Origin: CBDCWO01 sp965223405 | GTDB lineage: Bacteria > Bacteroidota > Bacteroidia > Chitinophagales > Saprospiraceae | Reading direction: 5' to 3' | Length of the DNA stretch: 64,000 nt | Assembly: GCA_965223405.1 (NCBI GenBank) | Contig: CBDCWO010000006.1 | Span: 2,232,001 to 2,296,000, forward strand | In this document: piece by piece, positions 1-8,047 of the stretch | How the letters are laid out: each line of letters starts with the position of its first letter | How positions within the stretch are numbered: position 1 is the first letter of the stretch | The notes under the pieces: model-generated | Databases searched by the model: none | Seen by the model: only the letters and a program-made list of their open reading frames with translations | Told to the model about the DNA's origin: nothing | Made by a program: the position numbers and the translations under genes

Positions 1-1
1 A

Positions 2-856
2 AAAAGTCTTTTTGCTTTTTCGAATAAAGGGAATTTTGTAAAAAAAACAATTAACGGAAAAGGGCCCGGTGAATCCATAAGACCATCTGATTTTTGTATA
101 AACCATAATGATGGGTCAATTTTAGTTTGGGATCAAATACTAAGAACGATTTATGAGTATGATCAGGATCTAAACTTTTTAACTCAATTTAGGATTGAAG
201 CACATGTTCAGAATTTGGCAATGTTGAATAATTATGATTTTTTGGTTTATACTCATTACGAACAAGACTTTGCCTTCAAACTACACAGTCCCAGTTTTGG
301 TTCACTTAAAGACAAATTTGTCAAAGATATTAAGTACTCCGGGGCTGTAGATCTGTTCAGACCAATTGCTGTAAATAAAAACAAAGTATTCTTAATCTCT
401 CCCTTTGAATATAAAATATTTGAATACAAAGACGAACATGTAGATATTTTTATGGAACTTAATTTGGGAGAATATGCCCTTTCTAAGGAATATGTAATGT
501 TAAATGGTGCTTCAAATTCCTATAAATTAATAAGAGGTGGAGAAAAAGCATCTGGACCAACGGAACTATCGGTTGGTAATGATCTGCTCTTATTCCATAT
601 TTTTAGTAACTATGAATCAGTTCATTTCATCTACTCGTTTAAAGAGAATACTATTCATAATCTCAATAACTATTTTAATATTGGGAAACTTCCCAAATGT
701 AGGATAAGAGGAATAATTGAAAATGATATCATATACGCAACTGTAGCACCCAATGATTTAATAGAGTTTCAAGAAGAAACTGGATCTGTTTTATATGAAG
801 GAGAAATTCGTGAAGATCAAAATCCTTTTCTTTTAACCTTTAAGTTATCGTTGTGA
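2..856 (+). CDS. 6-bladed beta-propeller protein (5' end outside window)
   Basis: The reading frame is open from base 2 to a stop at 854-856, so this is the 3' part of a longer gene; the first in-window start-like codon (TTG at 215) is internal. The 284 visible residues align along most of their length with the lipoprotein gene at 5613-6737: shared words include a KGPGE/RGPDE turn, the IxVWDQ strand, YSGA, KxRGII, and a DQNP/NQNP end. The family is a repeat-built beta-propeller typical of secreted or lipid-anchored Bacteroidota proteins of unknown ligand. The N-terminal signal or lipobox would lie before base 1. This copy lies outside the tRNA-Gln island while its paralogue lies inside. Confidence 0.8.
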   Translation, partial: KSLFAFSNKGNFVKKTINGKGPGESIRPSDFCINHNDGSILVWDQILRTIYEYDQDLNFLTQFRIEAHVQNLAMLNNYDFLVYTHYEQDFAFKLHSPSFGSLKDKFVKDIKYSGAVDLFRPIAVNKNKVFLISPFEYKIFEYKDEHVDIFMELNLGEYALSKEYVMLNGASNSYKLIRGGEKASGPTELSVGNDLLLFHIFSNYESVHFIYSFKENTIHNLNNYFNIGKLPKCRIRGIIENDIIYATVAPNDLIEFQEETGSVLYEGEIREDQNPFLLTFKLSL

Positions 857-893
857 CCTACACTAATTATTGACTACTATAAAGCTTTTACAG

Positions 894-1430
894 CTATCTC
901 ACTAGAGTTACCGTACCTTGTTTAATCATGTAATTCTTCTGACCCTCTAACCGGTATTTCAATTGCCAAATGTAGACTCCCGGAAGTCTTTTTTCTCCTC
1001 ACTTCCATCCTTCAGTGGGATTTACAGTCTTAAAGACTAACGAACCCCATCGATCATAGATTTGCAATTTATATTCATTAAAGTTACAACCACTAAACAC
1101 TCCGAATTCATCGTTTTGCATATCTCCATCCGGAGTGAATACATTCGGTGCATAGATTTTACAGACCTCAGGGCAGTTTCCTTCATGGACCACAATGCTG
1201 TCATTTGTGATACATCGGCCGTCATCCAAATGAAAATGATAAGTTCCAGGTTTATTAATGCTATATTCATTACTTCTTGTGCCGTCCTCCCATACGACTT
1301 CACCGGCAATTTCAAGTCGTACTTGAATTTGAGTGCCTGGGCAAAGTATAGTATCTTTCAAGATAATTTCAGGACCATCAACCAAGGTAACCTGTATAGT
1401 ATCTCGACGAAGGAATGTTTTATCAAACCG
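894..1430 (-). pseudogene. T9SS type B sorting-domain protein remnant
   Basis: On the minus strand a C-terminal fragment of a large secreted protein is readable: a repeat-type strand (DTIQVTLVDGPEI), a glycine/proline-rich linker, then the gliding-motility-associated C-terminal domain with YAPNVFTPDGDMQNDEF and IYDRWGSLVF. Just after GWK an in-frame TGA (999-1001) interrupts the frame, yet the same frame continues with PGVYIWQLKYRL and ends in GTVTLVR at 894, as a normal sorting domain would. The 5' side breaks off near 1430, where a PIN-domain fragment begins on the other strand. Truncated at the 5' end and carrying a nonsense codon, it is unlikely to yield a T9SS-sorted product. Confidence 0.75.
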
Positions 1431-1839
1431 CGCAGATCTAAGTCAAAAACAAATTGAACGTACAGTTGGAATAATGAATACCGCTTTCCCTGATGCCGTG
1501 GTTGAAGGCTTCGAACTATTAATTGTAGGCTTAGAATTACCAGATCATGATGATAACCACGTCCTTGCAACAGCTATTAGAAGTAGTGAAGAAGTAATAG
1601 TAACAAGTAATCTCAAAGATTTCCCACAGGATTATCTCGACCAATTTGATATCGAAGCACAAAGCCCCGATTCCTTTATCACAAATCTTATTGACCTTAA
1701 TCAAGCTACAGCGATAGGGGCACTATGGGAGCAAGTTCAAAGACTAAGGAATCCTCCACGTGAAACTCATGAGGTATTGGATACATTTCGACAGAATGGT
1801 TTGGAAGAAAGTGCAGACTATTTTGCGGCTCTCCTATGA
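1429..1839 (+). pseudogene. PIN-domain protein, N-terminally truncated
   Basis: From about 1429 the plus-strand frame encodes the C-terminal part of a PIN-domain protein: LPDHDDNHVLATAIRSSEEV followed by VTSNLKDFP matches the acidic DxDDxHVLAAA and VTxNxxDFP motifs of the PIN_3-type family (VapC-like RNases and relatives). The N-terminal part with the first catalytic aspartate is missing. The in-frame codons from 1333 to 1428 are antisense to the T9SS remnant and look like no PIN sequence, so the open frame starting at 1333 is a chance fusion. No partner antitoxin is visible. Probably inactive. Confidence 0.7.
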
Positions 1840-1937
1840 CACCGTGGATGTAAGAATAGAATAAACAGTAAAATACGACTACCTACGCGCTTATAATAAA
1901 AACACCCACTGATAATCAATGAGTTGTTTGTTTTAAG

Positions 1938-1964
1938 TTGTTGACCCACTAGGACTTCCCGATG
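1938..1964. repeat. tRNA-Gln 3'-end-like copy, variant 2 (left)
   Basis: Twenty-seven bases identical to 27919-27945. The first 19 match the tRNA-Gln 3' end plus the bases beyond it (TTGTTGACCCACTAGGACT); the rest (TCCCGATG) differs from the real tRNA, which continues with CGAACC. Read on the minus strand it is followed by a degenerate hairpin and a T-run, as is each of the other copies. It may be an old attachment site left by an earlier element. Confidence 0.7.
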
Positions 1965-2015
1965 CTCCGCTCCTGCTCGTCGCTCCGATCGGGACCTTGC
2001 TTCTCGTCCCAGTGG
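1946..2015. repeat. GC-rich double-stem hairpin
   Basis: CCACTAGGAC (1946-1955) can pair with GTCCCAGTGG (2006-2015) with a single wobble, and inside it CCCGAT (1958-1963) pairs with ATCGGG (1988-1993). The outer stem uses the tRNA-end motif itself. GC content is far above the surroundings. It looks like a REP-type palindromic unit; a similar outer stem occurs at the right end of the island (27926-27934 with 28038-28046). Confidence 0.6.
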
Positions 2016-2173
2016 CTTAAATCTTAAGTAATTGATAATTTAGCCGAGTTAATTTTGGCCTCTAACAAGGCATGAGGAGGGATGATAGCCTTTGAGCTAT
2101 CTGACCGACGAAAAACAAAGTTAGTGGTCAAAAGTAGCCGTCTAAATTATCAAGGATTTATGAGCTAAGCCAC
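2012..2173. repeat. Imperfect inverted repeat between the left att copies
   Basis: GTGGCTTA (2012-2019) and TTGATAATTTAG (2032-2043) are mirrored by CTAAATTATCAA (2142-2153) and TAAGCCAC (2166-2173), leaving an unpaired middle of equal length in both arms. The enclosed loop holds a smaller GATAGC/GCTATC hairpin. No coding frame is evident. Together with the hairpin at 1946-2015 this fills the gene-free stretch 1840-2390. Confidence 0.6.
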
Positions 2174-2188
2174 TAAAAGGGTGCCCCA

Positions 2189-2224
2189 ACAAAAAATGCA
2201 CTCCGAATGGAGCGCATTTTTTGT
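2189..2224. terminator. Bidirectional terminator beyond the left tRNA-Gln copy
   Basis: AAAAAATGC-CTCC and GGAG-GCATTTTTT form a stem with a GAAT loop, A-rich on one side and T-rich on the other. A near-identical structure follows the intact tRNA-Gln at 28054-28086. The left copy is probably the original terminator of the tRNA, displaced by integration. Confidence 0.65.
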
Positions 2225-2245
2225 TGACCCACTAGGACTCGAACC
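2223..2245. repeat. attL: 23-bp copy of the tRNA-Gln 3' end
   Basis: GTTGACCCACTAGGACTCGAACC is identical to 28087-28109, which is the 3' end and T-arm of the intact tRNA-Gln. After this point the two sequences diverge. Such a duplication, in direct orientation and with an integrase gene 146 bp inside it, is the usual footprint of a tyrosine-recombinase element integrated into a tRNA 3' end. Confidence 0.85.
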
Positions 2246-2349
2246 AAGAATTTATTGGTTTTATATGGATTTATTTGGTCCCAAATGTTCTATAACCAAC
2301 TGATATTCAAATAATTTAAAATTCATGCCTTTTTATGAAACTAAAATTT

Positions 2350-2368
2350 GTTATACCTATGTTATACC
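2350..2368. repeat. 19-bp terminal repeat of the island (left)
   Basis: GTTATACCTATGTTATACC is itself a tandem of GTTATACC spaced by TAT. An identical copy is at 27852-27870, near the other end of the island and in the same orientation. It lies between attL and the integrase start, so it may be an arm-type integrase binding site or overlap the integrase promoter. Function is inferred from position only. Confidence 0.55.
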
Positions 2369-2390
2369 CAAAACAAAAATCATTTAACAA

Positions 2391-3608
2391 ATGGCGTCTA
2401 TAAAGATAGAACTTAGAAAGAAAATCCGAAAGGATGGTACTTATCCATTAGTCCTACGAATAACCAAAAATCGGAAACCGACTTATCTTTATCTGGGTAA
2501 AAATATTTTTGAAAGTGATTGGGATGAACGGAGGAGTAGAGTAAGAAAATCACACCCGAATGCTACTTGGTTTAATAATTTTCTTTCAAAGAAACTAAGT
2601 AAAGCAAACGATATTCTGGTTGACTTACAAATAAAAAATAAAGATGTTTCAATACGTGAGTTTAAAGAAGTATTTAGAAACACGAAACCGCAGAGTAGCT
2701 TTTTCTCTGTAGCAGAAGAGTATTACACAAACTTGGAGTTGTCTGGGAACTTTAACCGTCTGACTGCAGAACAACCAGCAATAAACCATTTTAAAAGGTT
2801 TCTTAAGAATCAGGATATTGAGTTTGCAGATATTTCAATTTCTTTGCTTGAAGCATTTAAGGCCTATTTATTAGGCAAAGTACAAGTTTCACCAAGAACT
2901 ACTTTCAATTACTTAATGATTATTCGTGCTCTATATAAACATGCTATAAAAAATGGAATAACTGATAAAGAACGTTATCCATTTGGTCAAGGGAAATTTG
3001 TGATCAAAAAACCTGAGTCTTTAAAGATTGGATTGAATAAGGAAGAGATAAGGAAGCTTGAAGAAATAGAACTTGATCCTGCTTCGTATGCCCATCATGC
3101 GAGAAACCTTTTTCTGTATTCATTTTATAATGCAGGGATGCGAGTTTCAGATGTATTATTAATACGATGGAATGATATTAAAGGTGGCCGCCTTTATTAT
3201 GTTATGGGGAAAAATAATAAACCAGGTTCTCTAAAGGTTCCAAATAAGGCATATCGTATATTGAACCAATACAAAGAGCAAAAGAGGAATAAATCAGACC
3301 TGATTTTCCATGACCTGAAACTGATTAGTGATTTTTCTGATAAAATCAGGGTTCAAAGGAGGATCAAAGAAGTAACGCGTCGAATCAATGAAAAATTAAA
3401 GGAAATAGCTCTTCAAGTAGGCATAGAAAAGAAAGTTACCATGCATATTGCACGACACAGTTTTGGAAATATAAGTGGTGATAGTATTTCGATTCAGATG
3501 TTACAGAAATTATATCGTCATTCTTCAATAACCACAACAGTAAATTATCAAAAGAACTTTCTTTTTAAAGAAGCTGATAATGCACTGGATGCGGTTTTAG
3601 ATTTTTAA
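2391..3608 (+). CDS. Tyrosine-type site-specific integrase
   Basis: A 405 aa Bacteroidota-type integrase. Residues 1-90 form the arm-DNA-binding domain (KIELRKKIRKDGTYPLVLRI), about 100-200 a SAM-like core-binding domain, and 215-395 the catalytic domain. The catalytic arginine is in NAGMRVSDVL, the HxxR box is HIARH, and the nucleophile tyrosine lies in VNYQK after RHSSITTT. The box before the tyrosine reads YRHSS rather than the common LGHSS. The gene starts 146 bp inside attL and points into the island, as expected for the integrase of this element. Confidence 0.93.
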   Translation: MASIKIELRKKIRKDGTYPLVLRITKNRKPTYLYLGKNIFESDWDERRSRVRKSHPNATWFNNFLSKKLSKANDILVDLQIKNKDVSIREFKEVFRNTKPQSSFFSVAEEYYTNLELSGNFNRLTAEQPAINHFKRFLKNQDIEFADISISLLEAFKAYLLGKVQVSPRTTFNYLMIIRALYKHAIKNGITDKERYPFGQGKFVIKKPESLKIGLNKEEIRKLEEIELDPASYAHHARNLFLYSFYNAGMRVSDVLLIRWNDIKGGRLYYVMGKNNKPGSLKVPNKAYRILNQYKEQKRNKSDLIFHDLKLISDFSDKIRVQRRIKEVTRRINEKLKEIALQVGIEKKVTMHIARHSFGNISGDSISIQMLQKLYRHSSITTTVNYQKNFLFKEADNALDAVLDF

Positions 3609-3893
3609 ACTTCAGCTGAATAAGACTTACAAAGAAAAAGGTTTATGGTCGGATCAGAGCCCATAGAATCATCACATCGCGCATTATCCAAGTAAGGTTC
3701 AGGCAATACCTAATTTTGTTTACTTTACAACAAAATCACTATTTTTATGTTGATTCTTATGATGTTCCTTGAACAAATAGTGTAATAACATTAGTCTAGA
3801 ATATCTTTATTTGTTGCGATCAAAGGTTAATGGTCTTGGAAGCTAGAATTAATTCCATTATCATTGAGGGACACTTGAAAAATTCTTCGCTCT

Positions 3894-5294
3894 ATGATTT
3901 GTCTAATTGAGAAATTATTCCATAAATGTCAAAAATTTCTTCTATTGAACTGGCTAACTCCTTTTTGTTTTTTGGTGGGTAGCTTTTCAGCATATAGCCA
4001 AGGTGGGAAAATTATAGATCAAGTTGTGGCTCAAGTAGGAGATGAAATAATATTACTTTCGGATATTGAAGGTAATTTGAAGCAATTAAGGGCTCAGCAA
4101 AAAGAGATACCTGCTAATGCAAAATGCTCCTTATTAGAAAAAATAATGGTGCAAAAATTATTAGTCAACCAAGCCAAATTGGACAGTATTGAGGTGTCTG
4201 ATGTTGAAGTGGAGAATAATGTCACTCAAAGAATCAATCAAATTCTGGCATATATGAATAATGACCGTAACACTTTTATAGAATATTATGGAAAGTCTCC
4301 TGAAGAAGTACTGAACGATATGCAACAAAATGTACGAGCTATGATGATGGGTGATCGATTGAAAACCAGGGTCTTGGAAAATATCACCATTACTCCTACT
4401 GAGGTAAAAGCTTTTTTCAATTCCATTCACAAGGATAGTCTACCCTTTTATTCTTCAGAAGTCGAAGTTTCTGAAATAGTGGTATCCCCGGTGGCTAATG
4501 ATGCTTCAAAGGCCAGATCCAAGAAAAAGATTTTGGAAATAGTAGAAAGAATCAATAATGGTGAGAGTTTTGCTGAAATGGCAAGACTTTTTTCCGATGA
4601 TTCAGGAACAAGAGCAGACGGTGGAGATCTTGGCTGGATACAACGCGGACAATATATTCCCGAATTTGAAGGTGCTGCCTTTAAACTTGTAAAAGGAGAG
4701 GTTTCACCTATCGTGGAAACAGAATTTGGTTTTCATATTATTCAAATGATAGAGAACCGTGGTTACCAACTGCATTTACGACATATACTGATCACTCCTA
4801 ATGTTCAAGATGCCGATAAACAAAAAGCCTGGAATTTGCTGGATAGTGTAAGAGACCTTATATTAAGTGACACTTTAACATTTCAAGAGGCTGTCCTACT
4901 ATATTCTGATGATAACGAACAAAGTTTTCTTAATGGGGGTAGAATATTAAATCCTGCATCTGCAAGCTCATATTTCGAAGTTGGAGATTTGGATCCTGAT
5001 ATTTATTTTATGATAAATAGCATGGAGGTTGGAGAAATCAGTCAACCTACTGAATTTATGACCCTGCGGAATGAAATAAAATACCGAATTGTAAAGTTAG
5101 ATTCAAAATCGATTCCTCATCAAGCTAATTTTAAGCAAGATTTCACCAAAATCTTAGAACTAGCGAAACAGTCTAAGCAAAGCAAATTTTTTAGTTCATG
5201 GATTGAAGAGAAAATTGCTGAAACCCATTTTTCAACTGATCCGCTTTTTGAAGACTGTAAAAATATTATGAATTGGATACAATTAAAAAAATGA
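3894..5294 (+). CDS. SurA-like periplasmic peptidyl-prolyl isomerase
   Basis: A 466 aa exported protein with an N-terminal hydrophobic segment ending near SAYSQG, then the SurA N-domain (VVAQVGDEIILLSDIEGNL) and two parvulin-type domains. The first is clear (SEIVVSP, then FAEMARLFSDDSG and GGDLGWIQRGQ); the second is weaker (LHLRHILITP, LLYSDDNEQ). SurA chaperones unfolded outer-membrane and secreted proteins across the periplasm. The size fits the family. It stands alone between the integrase and the beta-propeller gene, so it is island cargo or a host gene captured by the island. A role in folding the island's secreted peptides or barrel protein is possible but unproven. Confidence 0.85.
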   Translation: MICLIEKLFHKCQKFLLLNWLTPFCFLVGSFSAYSQGGKIIDQVVAQVGDEIILLSDIEGNLKQLRAQQKEIPANAKCSLLEKIMVQKLLVNQAKLDSIEVSDVEVENNVTQRINQILAYMNNDRNTFIEYYGKSPEEVLNDMQQNVRAMMMGDRLKTRVLENITITPTEVKAFFNSIHKDSLPFYSSEVEVSEIVVSPVANDASKARSKKKILEIVERINNGESFAEMARLFSDDSGTRADGGDLGWIQRGQYIPEFEGAAFKLVKGEVSPIVETEFGFHIIQMIENRGYQLHLRHILITPNVQDADKQKAWNLLDSVRDLILSDTLTFQEAVLLYSDDNEQSFLNGGRILNPASASSYFEVGDLDPDIYFMINSMEVGEISQPTEFMTLRNEIKYRIVKLDSKSIPHQANFKQDFTKILELAKQSKQSKFFSSWIEEKIAETHFSTDPLFEDCKNIMNWIQLKK

Positions 5295-5612
5295 AGAATT
5301 TAAATTTATCATAAAATCCAGATAATAGAACAATCTTTAAGATAGATATCTCAGCAAGTTATATTTTAGTGCAAAATAATGCAGTTGTTTTTAGCTTATA
5401 TTTAACAACATTCCAATTCAATAATATAATTTTAGGGGCAGGTGAACGGTATAAGAGTAAAGCTAGAGTAAAGTAAGTAATAATTTGATTCCTGTTATTG
5501 TCCGCTGAAATCCGGATTATAAACCATCTAAGCTAGAGACATGCTTATAGTCATTAGTTCAGATGCAAGTTTTAATTATTTAATCGCAACTATTAATTCA
5601 GAATACAACTAA
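5295..5612. other. Gene-free stretch between convergent genes
   Basis: AT-rich sequence of 318 bp between the stop of the SurA-like gene and the stop of the minus-strand propeller gene. I see no coding frame, strong hairpin or repeat here. Confidence 0.5.
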
Positions 5613-6737
5613 CTACTCTTCTAATTGAAATATCATAAAATATGGATTTTGGTTAATATCAATATTACCATCAACTAAGACTTGATTAGTTTCATCTTGG
5701 AAGTTCTTTAAATCCAGAGGATTTACTAATGCATAAAAATCCCCCTTATCTATTATTCCTCTTATTTTGCAATTCGGCAGCTTTTCTTTTCCAAAATAAG
5801 CATTCAACAATATGATTGATTCATTTTCGAAAGAATAAGCATAATACCATGTTTCAGATTTATGATATACATGAAACAGTAAAAAGTCTTCACTCGCACT
5901 TAACTCATTTAAACCAGAAACTTTAGCTCCTTCACCTATTAGATTCATACACCCACTCATTCCATTTTTTTCCACATCCTCTTTTGTCAATTGATACTTT
6001 CCAAAATCAAACATAATCTCAGGAACAACATAATTGTCAATTAGATTAAACACTTCGTATCTATAAGGGGCAATTAAACGTATCTTATCTTGAATACTAA
6101 TAGATCGAAAAATACTTAAAGCACCAGAATAATCTAAGTCTGGTATAAATTCATATAATTTAGTATTACAATCAGCCGAATATATCTTGTATGTATAATC
6201 TTTATCATAATGACTATGTATCAACGTTTCATTCTCATTGATTTTTGCAAAATTTATCATTGGAACGTTACATTCCTCCCTAGAAATGAAATTAAGATTA
6301 GTATCAAATTTAAACATTGACATTTGAGCTTGGTCCCATACATAGATTATATCCGAATTTCTATCTATAAAAAAAGCAAATGGATTTACTAATTCATCAG
6401 GTCCTCGTCCATATTTGGTTTTATTTATAAGATTACCATGTTTTGTAAATACAAACATCGCTCTACTCTTAAATATGTCTAATATGTAAATTTGATCTAA
6501 AAAATATTCTATGTATGTAATATGTCCAACTGGAGTTGAATCTAATTCTCCCAGCTGAACTATTGATTTAATAGTAACTTTTGAATATATGTCAGATTCA
6601 TTGGTTTCAAAATTAACTTTGACAGTTTTAACTTTAACTTCATCAATATTACAGGAAATGAACAAAATAAAGGTAATTGGAAAAAATATGAAATTGATGT
6701 TCTCAAAACACGAGAATAGATTGTAAAATGTATACAT
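5613..6737 (-). CDS. 6-bladed beta-propeller lipoprotein
   Basis: A 374 aa protein whose N-terminus has a hydrophobic run ending in LFISC, a lipobox with the lipidated cysteine near residue 29, so it should be membrane-anchored and face the periplasm or exterior. The rest is beta-rich with propeller-like repeats (GRGPDELVNPFAF, IIYVWDQAQM), matching the 6-bladed propeller family of Bacteroidota. It follows the thioredoxin-like gene by 42 bp and probably shares its transcript. Propellers of this kind are often found next to small secreted peptide genes in this phylum; here four such genes lie 3 kb away. Ligand unknown. It is a paralogue of the gene at 2-856. Confidence 0.8.
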   Translation of the reverse strand: MYTFYNLFSCFENINFIFFPITFILFISCNIDEVKVKTVKVNFETNESDIYSKVTIKSIVQLGELDSTPVGHITYIEYFLDQIYILDIFKSRAMFVFTKHGNLINKTKYGRGPDELVNPFAFFIDRNSDIIYVWDQAQMSMFKFDTNLNFISREECNVPMINFAKINENETLIHSHYDKDYTYKIYSADCNTKLYEFIPDLDYSGALSIFRSISIQDKIRLIAPYRYEVFNLIDNYVVPEIMFDFGKYQLTKEDVEKNGMSGCMNLIGEGAKVSGLNELSASEDFLLFHVYHKSETWYYAYSFENESIILLNAYFGKEKLPNCKIRGIIDKGDFYALVNPLDLKNFQDETNQVLVDGNIDINQNPYFMIFQLEE

Positions 6738-6740
6738 TTT
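6725..6740. promoter_or_regulatory. 16-bp perfect palindrome over a start codon
   Basis: AAAATGTATACATTTT overlaps the start codon of the propeller lipoprotein. It is a perfect dyad in the short gap after the thioredoxin-like gene. It could bind a dimeric regulator or affect translation initiation, or be chance in AT-rich DNA. Confidence 0.3.
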
Positions 6741-6779
6741 TAATATTTAATTATTAGTTGGTAGTAAATGAATTTAGTG

Positions 6780-7436
6780 CTAATTTTTTAGCTTTTCTTC
6801 AATAAAATATTCTATTATACGACTGTAATATGGCATAGTTATATCTTGAATTCCACCCGCTTTGTACACGAAATCTGTAATTAAGTTTGGTTTCAAAAGG
6901 AAGAATGAAGCTACTTCATTTGGTTCGTTTTCAATTGGTAAATTGAATTTGTCTTGATATATATATCCGGAAGATGCAATTTTTTTTCTTTCAATTATTG
7001 CTTTTAATTCTACAGCTTTGCTATTTGATATGATAACAATATTTGTGTGGCCTATTGAATCTTCCAGTGATTTAACAATATCTAGTTCATCTTCAACACA
7101 TTGAACACAAGTTCCATTATAAAATCTATAGACTAGTTTGGTTTTATTAATAACATTTACCAAATCTATTGTGTCTCTTCCATTCATACTTATTAATGGA
7201 ATGTTGCCAATTTTTTTATTTTCAGAAAACAAATTATAATTTTGGCTCTTTTTGTTACTTAAAATTTTACGCTGAGCTTCTTCTATAGAACCTTTTAGTT
7301 CCATGTTTTCTTTAGCCAATTTCTTTGCCACCTTTACGTTTTTAACACTAACATAAAGACAAATTGTTAGTGCAATTAATGAAAAGAAAAGGGTAAATTT
7401 TTGCATTATTTTCATATTGGTTTTATCAGAATCCAT
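6780..7436 (-). CDS. Membrane-anchored thioredoxin-like protein
   Basis: A 218 aa protein with one N-terminal transmembrane helix (about residues 13-31), a short helical, probably coiled-coil stalk (33-60), and a periplasmic thioredoxin-like domain. The redox centre is NGTCVQCVEDEL, a CxxC at residues 110 and 113 after a hydrophobic strand. A later strand (TNIVIISNS) and a YQDKFNLPIE segment fit the thioredoxin/AhpC fold. It is the first gene of a two-gene unit with the propeller lipoprotein. With four neighbouring peptides that each carry four conserved cysteines, a role in making or reducing their disulfides is a reasonable inference. Three in-frame ATG codons lie close together; the first is used here. 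Confidence 0.75.
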   Translation of the reverse strand: MDSDKTNMKIMQKFTLFFSLIALTICLYVSVKNVKVAKKLAKENMELKGSIEEAQRKILSNKKSQNYNLFSENKKIGNIPLISMNGRDTIDLVNVINKTKLVYRFYNGTCVQCVEDELDIVKSLEDSIGHTNIVIISNSKAVELKAIIERKKIASSGYIYQDKFNLPIENEPNEVASFFLLKPNLITDFVYKAGGIQDITMPYYSRIIEYFIEEKLKN

Positions 7437-8047
7437 TTCGAGCTACGTTACACAAACCCACAAAATATTATAGGATTGTGATTGACAATTTTTCTTGAGT
7501 GCGTCTTTATGTAACGGAATTATTATTTGCACGTTATGCATAGCAGAAATAACTCATAGTTATGATCTTAGATAAAATCTTTAGGTCCTTCATAGTTTAA
7601 TCCATAATTGTATGATATGTTTAACCCTGAGATATAAACAAATATTAGATTGTAGAATCAAACTCAAATTGTTTAAGGGGCTAGCGGGAAATTGTTGGGA
7701 TATAACTTATCTAAAAGTACAAAAAAAATTCATAAAAAAATAATTTTCTCAAAATAAGGTTCTAAACCAGTAATATTTAAGTTGAATTAAATTAATTATT
7801 GATCTAATCTTTTCCGTTTGGCTTTTTAATTAGCAACAATTCGGTATTTAATCTAGCCATGTTTAGGTAAAAGAATATGGTAAATATAAGTAGGGTATTT
7901 AATTCAACTTTATTCTGAGAAAATAATTTCGAATCATACCTCAATTCTCTTGAAAGAATACAAATTAAGTAAATTCTTACTACGTGATATCAAAAAATTA
8001 TATAAAATTGACAAACATTGATTAATAAACTCTTCAAGTGGTAATGT
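7437..8047. other. Gene-free stretch with an imperfect inverted repeat
   Basis: 611 bp of AT-rich DNA between the thioredoxin-like gene and the signal peptidase gene. An imperfect inverted repeat is present: the motif at 7739-7760 (ATTTTCTCAAAATAAG) mirrors 7909-7929, and GTTGAATTAAAT (7781-7792) mirrors the sequence just before it at about 7898-7909. The left arm is split by about 20 bp that the right arm lacks. No coding frame is supported. Confidence 0.45.

Noticed and set aside
1062..1457. Plus-strand open frame of 131 codons
   Set aside because: It is antisense to the T9SS remnant and has no protein-like features.
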